From Pseudarthrobacter enclensis (GTDB taxonomy: Bacteria > Actinomycetota > Actinomycetes > Actinomycetales > Micrococcaceae): 64,000 nucleotides of DNA. Shown here piece after piece: positions 63,369 to 64,000 of the stretch (positions are counted from its first letter, which is position 1; every line of letters begins with the position of its first letter). Location: the NCBI RefSeq assembly GCF_030811655.1, contig NZ_JAUSRE010000012.1, positions 1-64,000 of the forward strand, written 5' to 3'. The notes under the pieces are model-generated. The model saw only the letters and a list, made by a program, of their open reading frames with translations. It had not been told where the DNA came from and did no database searches. A program made the position numbers and the translations under genes.

Positions 63369-64000
63369 GTGACCGAAACCACTGAGCTGTCGCCAGCTGT
63401 GGAACACACAACTTCTGCTGCCGAACCAATGGCCGCACCCGCCAAGAGCAGCGGCCTCGCCGGCCTGAAGCTCGCCCAGCTGCAGGCCCTTGCCAGCCAG
63501 CTCGGTATCTCCGGCGGTTCCCGCATGCGGAAGGGGGACCTGGTCTCGGCCATCTCCGCCCACCGCGCCGGTACCCTCACCGCCAAGGCCCCCGCGAAGT
63601 CCGCTGAAAAGGCTCCGGAAAGCGTCGTGGCTCCGGCTGCCGCTGCACCGGCTTCCGCTCCCGAGGCTCCTGCCGCAGAGGCCGCTGCCGCAGAAGGCAC
63701 CCGTGCCCGCGGGCGCGGACGCAGCCGCCGCGCCGTCAGTGACGGCGTGGTTGCCCCGGCAGCCGAAGCCCCCGTTGTGGACACTGTCGCCGCGCCTGCC
63801 GCTGCAACTGTCGAGGCGCCGTCGGCCGCTCCTGCCGAAACCACCGAGGCAACTGAAGGTGCCCCCGAACGCCGTCAGCCCCGTACCCGCAACCGCCGCC
63901 GCAGCGAAGCTGCTGCCGCCCCCGTCCAGGAAACCCCCGTGGAAACCCCGGCAGAGCAGCCCGCCGGGGAACCGCGCGAGCAGCGCGCTGAAGCGCCCGC
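63369..64000 (+). CDS. rho: Transcription termination factor Rho (5' part)
   Basis: This is the start of Rho. GTG 63369 has GGAAGGA upstream. Residues about 30-62 are the Rho N-terminal domain (LKLAQLQALASQLGISGGS and RKGDLVSAI). A long Ala/Pro/Glu/Arg-rich segment follows, the extended N-terminal insertion of actinobacterial Rho, which helps RNA binding. RNA-binding and ATPase domains lie beyond the right edge. Confidence 0.92.
   Translation, partial: MTETTELSPAVEHTTSAAEPMAAPAKSSGLAGLKLAQLQALASQLGISGGSRMRKGDLVSAISAHRAGTLTAKAPAKSAEKAPESVVAPAAAAPASAPEAPAAEAAAAEGTRARGRGRSRRAVSDGVVAPAAEAPVVDTVAAPAAATVEAPSAAPAETTEATEGAPERRQPRTRNRRRSEAAAAPVQETPVETPAEQPAGEPREQRAEAP

Noticed and set aside
1..64000. 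CRISPR arrays, insertion sequences, prophage genes
   Set aside because: No spacer-repeat pattern, transposase motifs or phage structural genes were seen on either strand.

Overview
The window is a 64 kb piece of the chromosome of a high-GC actinobacterium, most likely Arthrobacter or Pseudarthrobacter (Micrococcaceae). Support comes from a tmRNA tag reading AESKRTDFALAA, a SAM-IV riboswitch (a class restricted to actinomycetes), a SigR/RsrA-type mycothiol stress switch, a fused Kgd-type 2-oxoglutarate dehydrogenase, the tiny ribosomal protein bL37, many GTG starts and many apparently leaderless genes. No prophage, insertion sequence, CRISPR array or rRNA was seen.

Layout. 1-1.75 kb: a secreted GH25 muramidase with near-identical 165-bp LGFP repeats, cut by the left edge. 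2.1-7.0 kb: a Tad pilus cluster (tadA, tadB, tadC, a Flp-like small pilin and three TadE/TadG-type pseudopilins). 7.0-12.5 kb: prfB, ftsE, ftsX, an M23 hydrolase, smpB and ssrA, a division and ribosome-rescue block. 12.6-21.8 kb: an accessory stress island with three paralogous PPOX flavin-binding proteins, a beta-phosphoglucomutase/GH65 phosphorylase fusion, a phosphofructokinase, two zinc alcohol dehydrogenases (one frameshifted) and a cytoplasmic HtrA-like protease. GGGnCnnnnGnCCC-like palindromes lie in its intergenic regions. I infer a DosR-like hypoxia or dormancy regulon; this is the most interesting part of the window.

21.8-26.4 kb: a hypothetical gene, two crcB fluoride channel genes behind a DtxR-type regulator, a methyltransferase, and a class V aminotransferase under a SAM-IV riboswitch. 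26.4-33.2 kb: hisN, rsgA, aroA, doxX, the sigR-rsrA pair with a self-type promoter, bL37, and a PadR/DUF4097 pair. 33.3-44.8 kb: a degenerate SGNH-like protein, kgd, two CNNM/CorC-type membrane proteins, and a zinc uptake operon (znuACB) with a Zur operator and zur itself, then an MBL-fold hydrolase. 44.8-49.5 kb: a Cds1-like cysteine desulfhydrase or synthase diverging from a rhodanese-ADH-HIT operon, then a FabH homologue. 49.5-56.2 kb: the HrpA helicase, an emfourin inhibitor with its protealysin-like M4 protease, and a CDF transporter. 56.2-64 kb: tRNA-Arg(CCG), then argS, lysA, hom, thrC, thrB and rho (cut by the right edge), the aspartate-family amino-acid block.

All calls come from reading motifs and gene context by eye. 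No database search was run.
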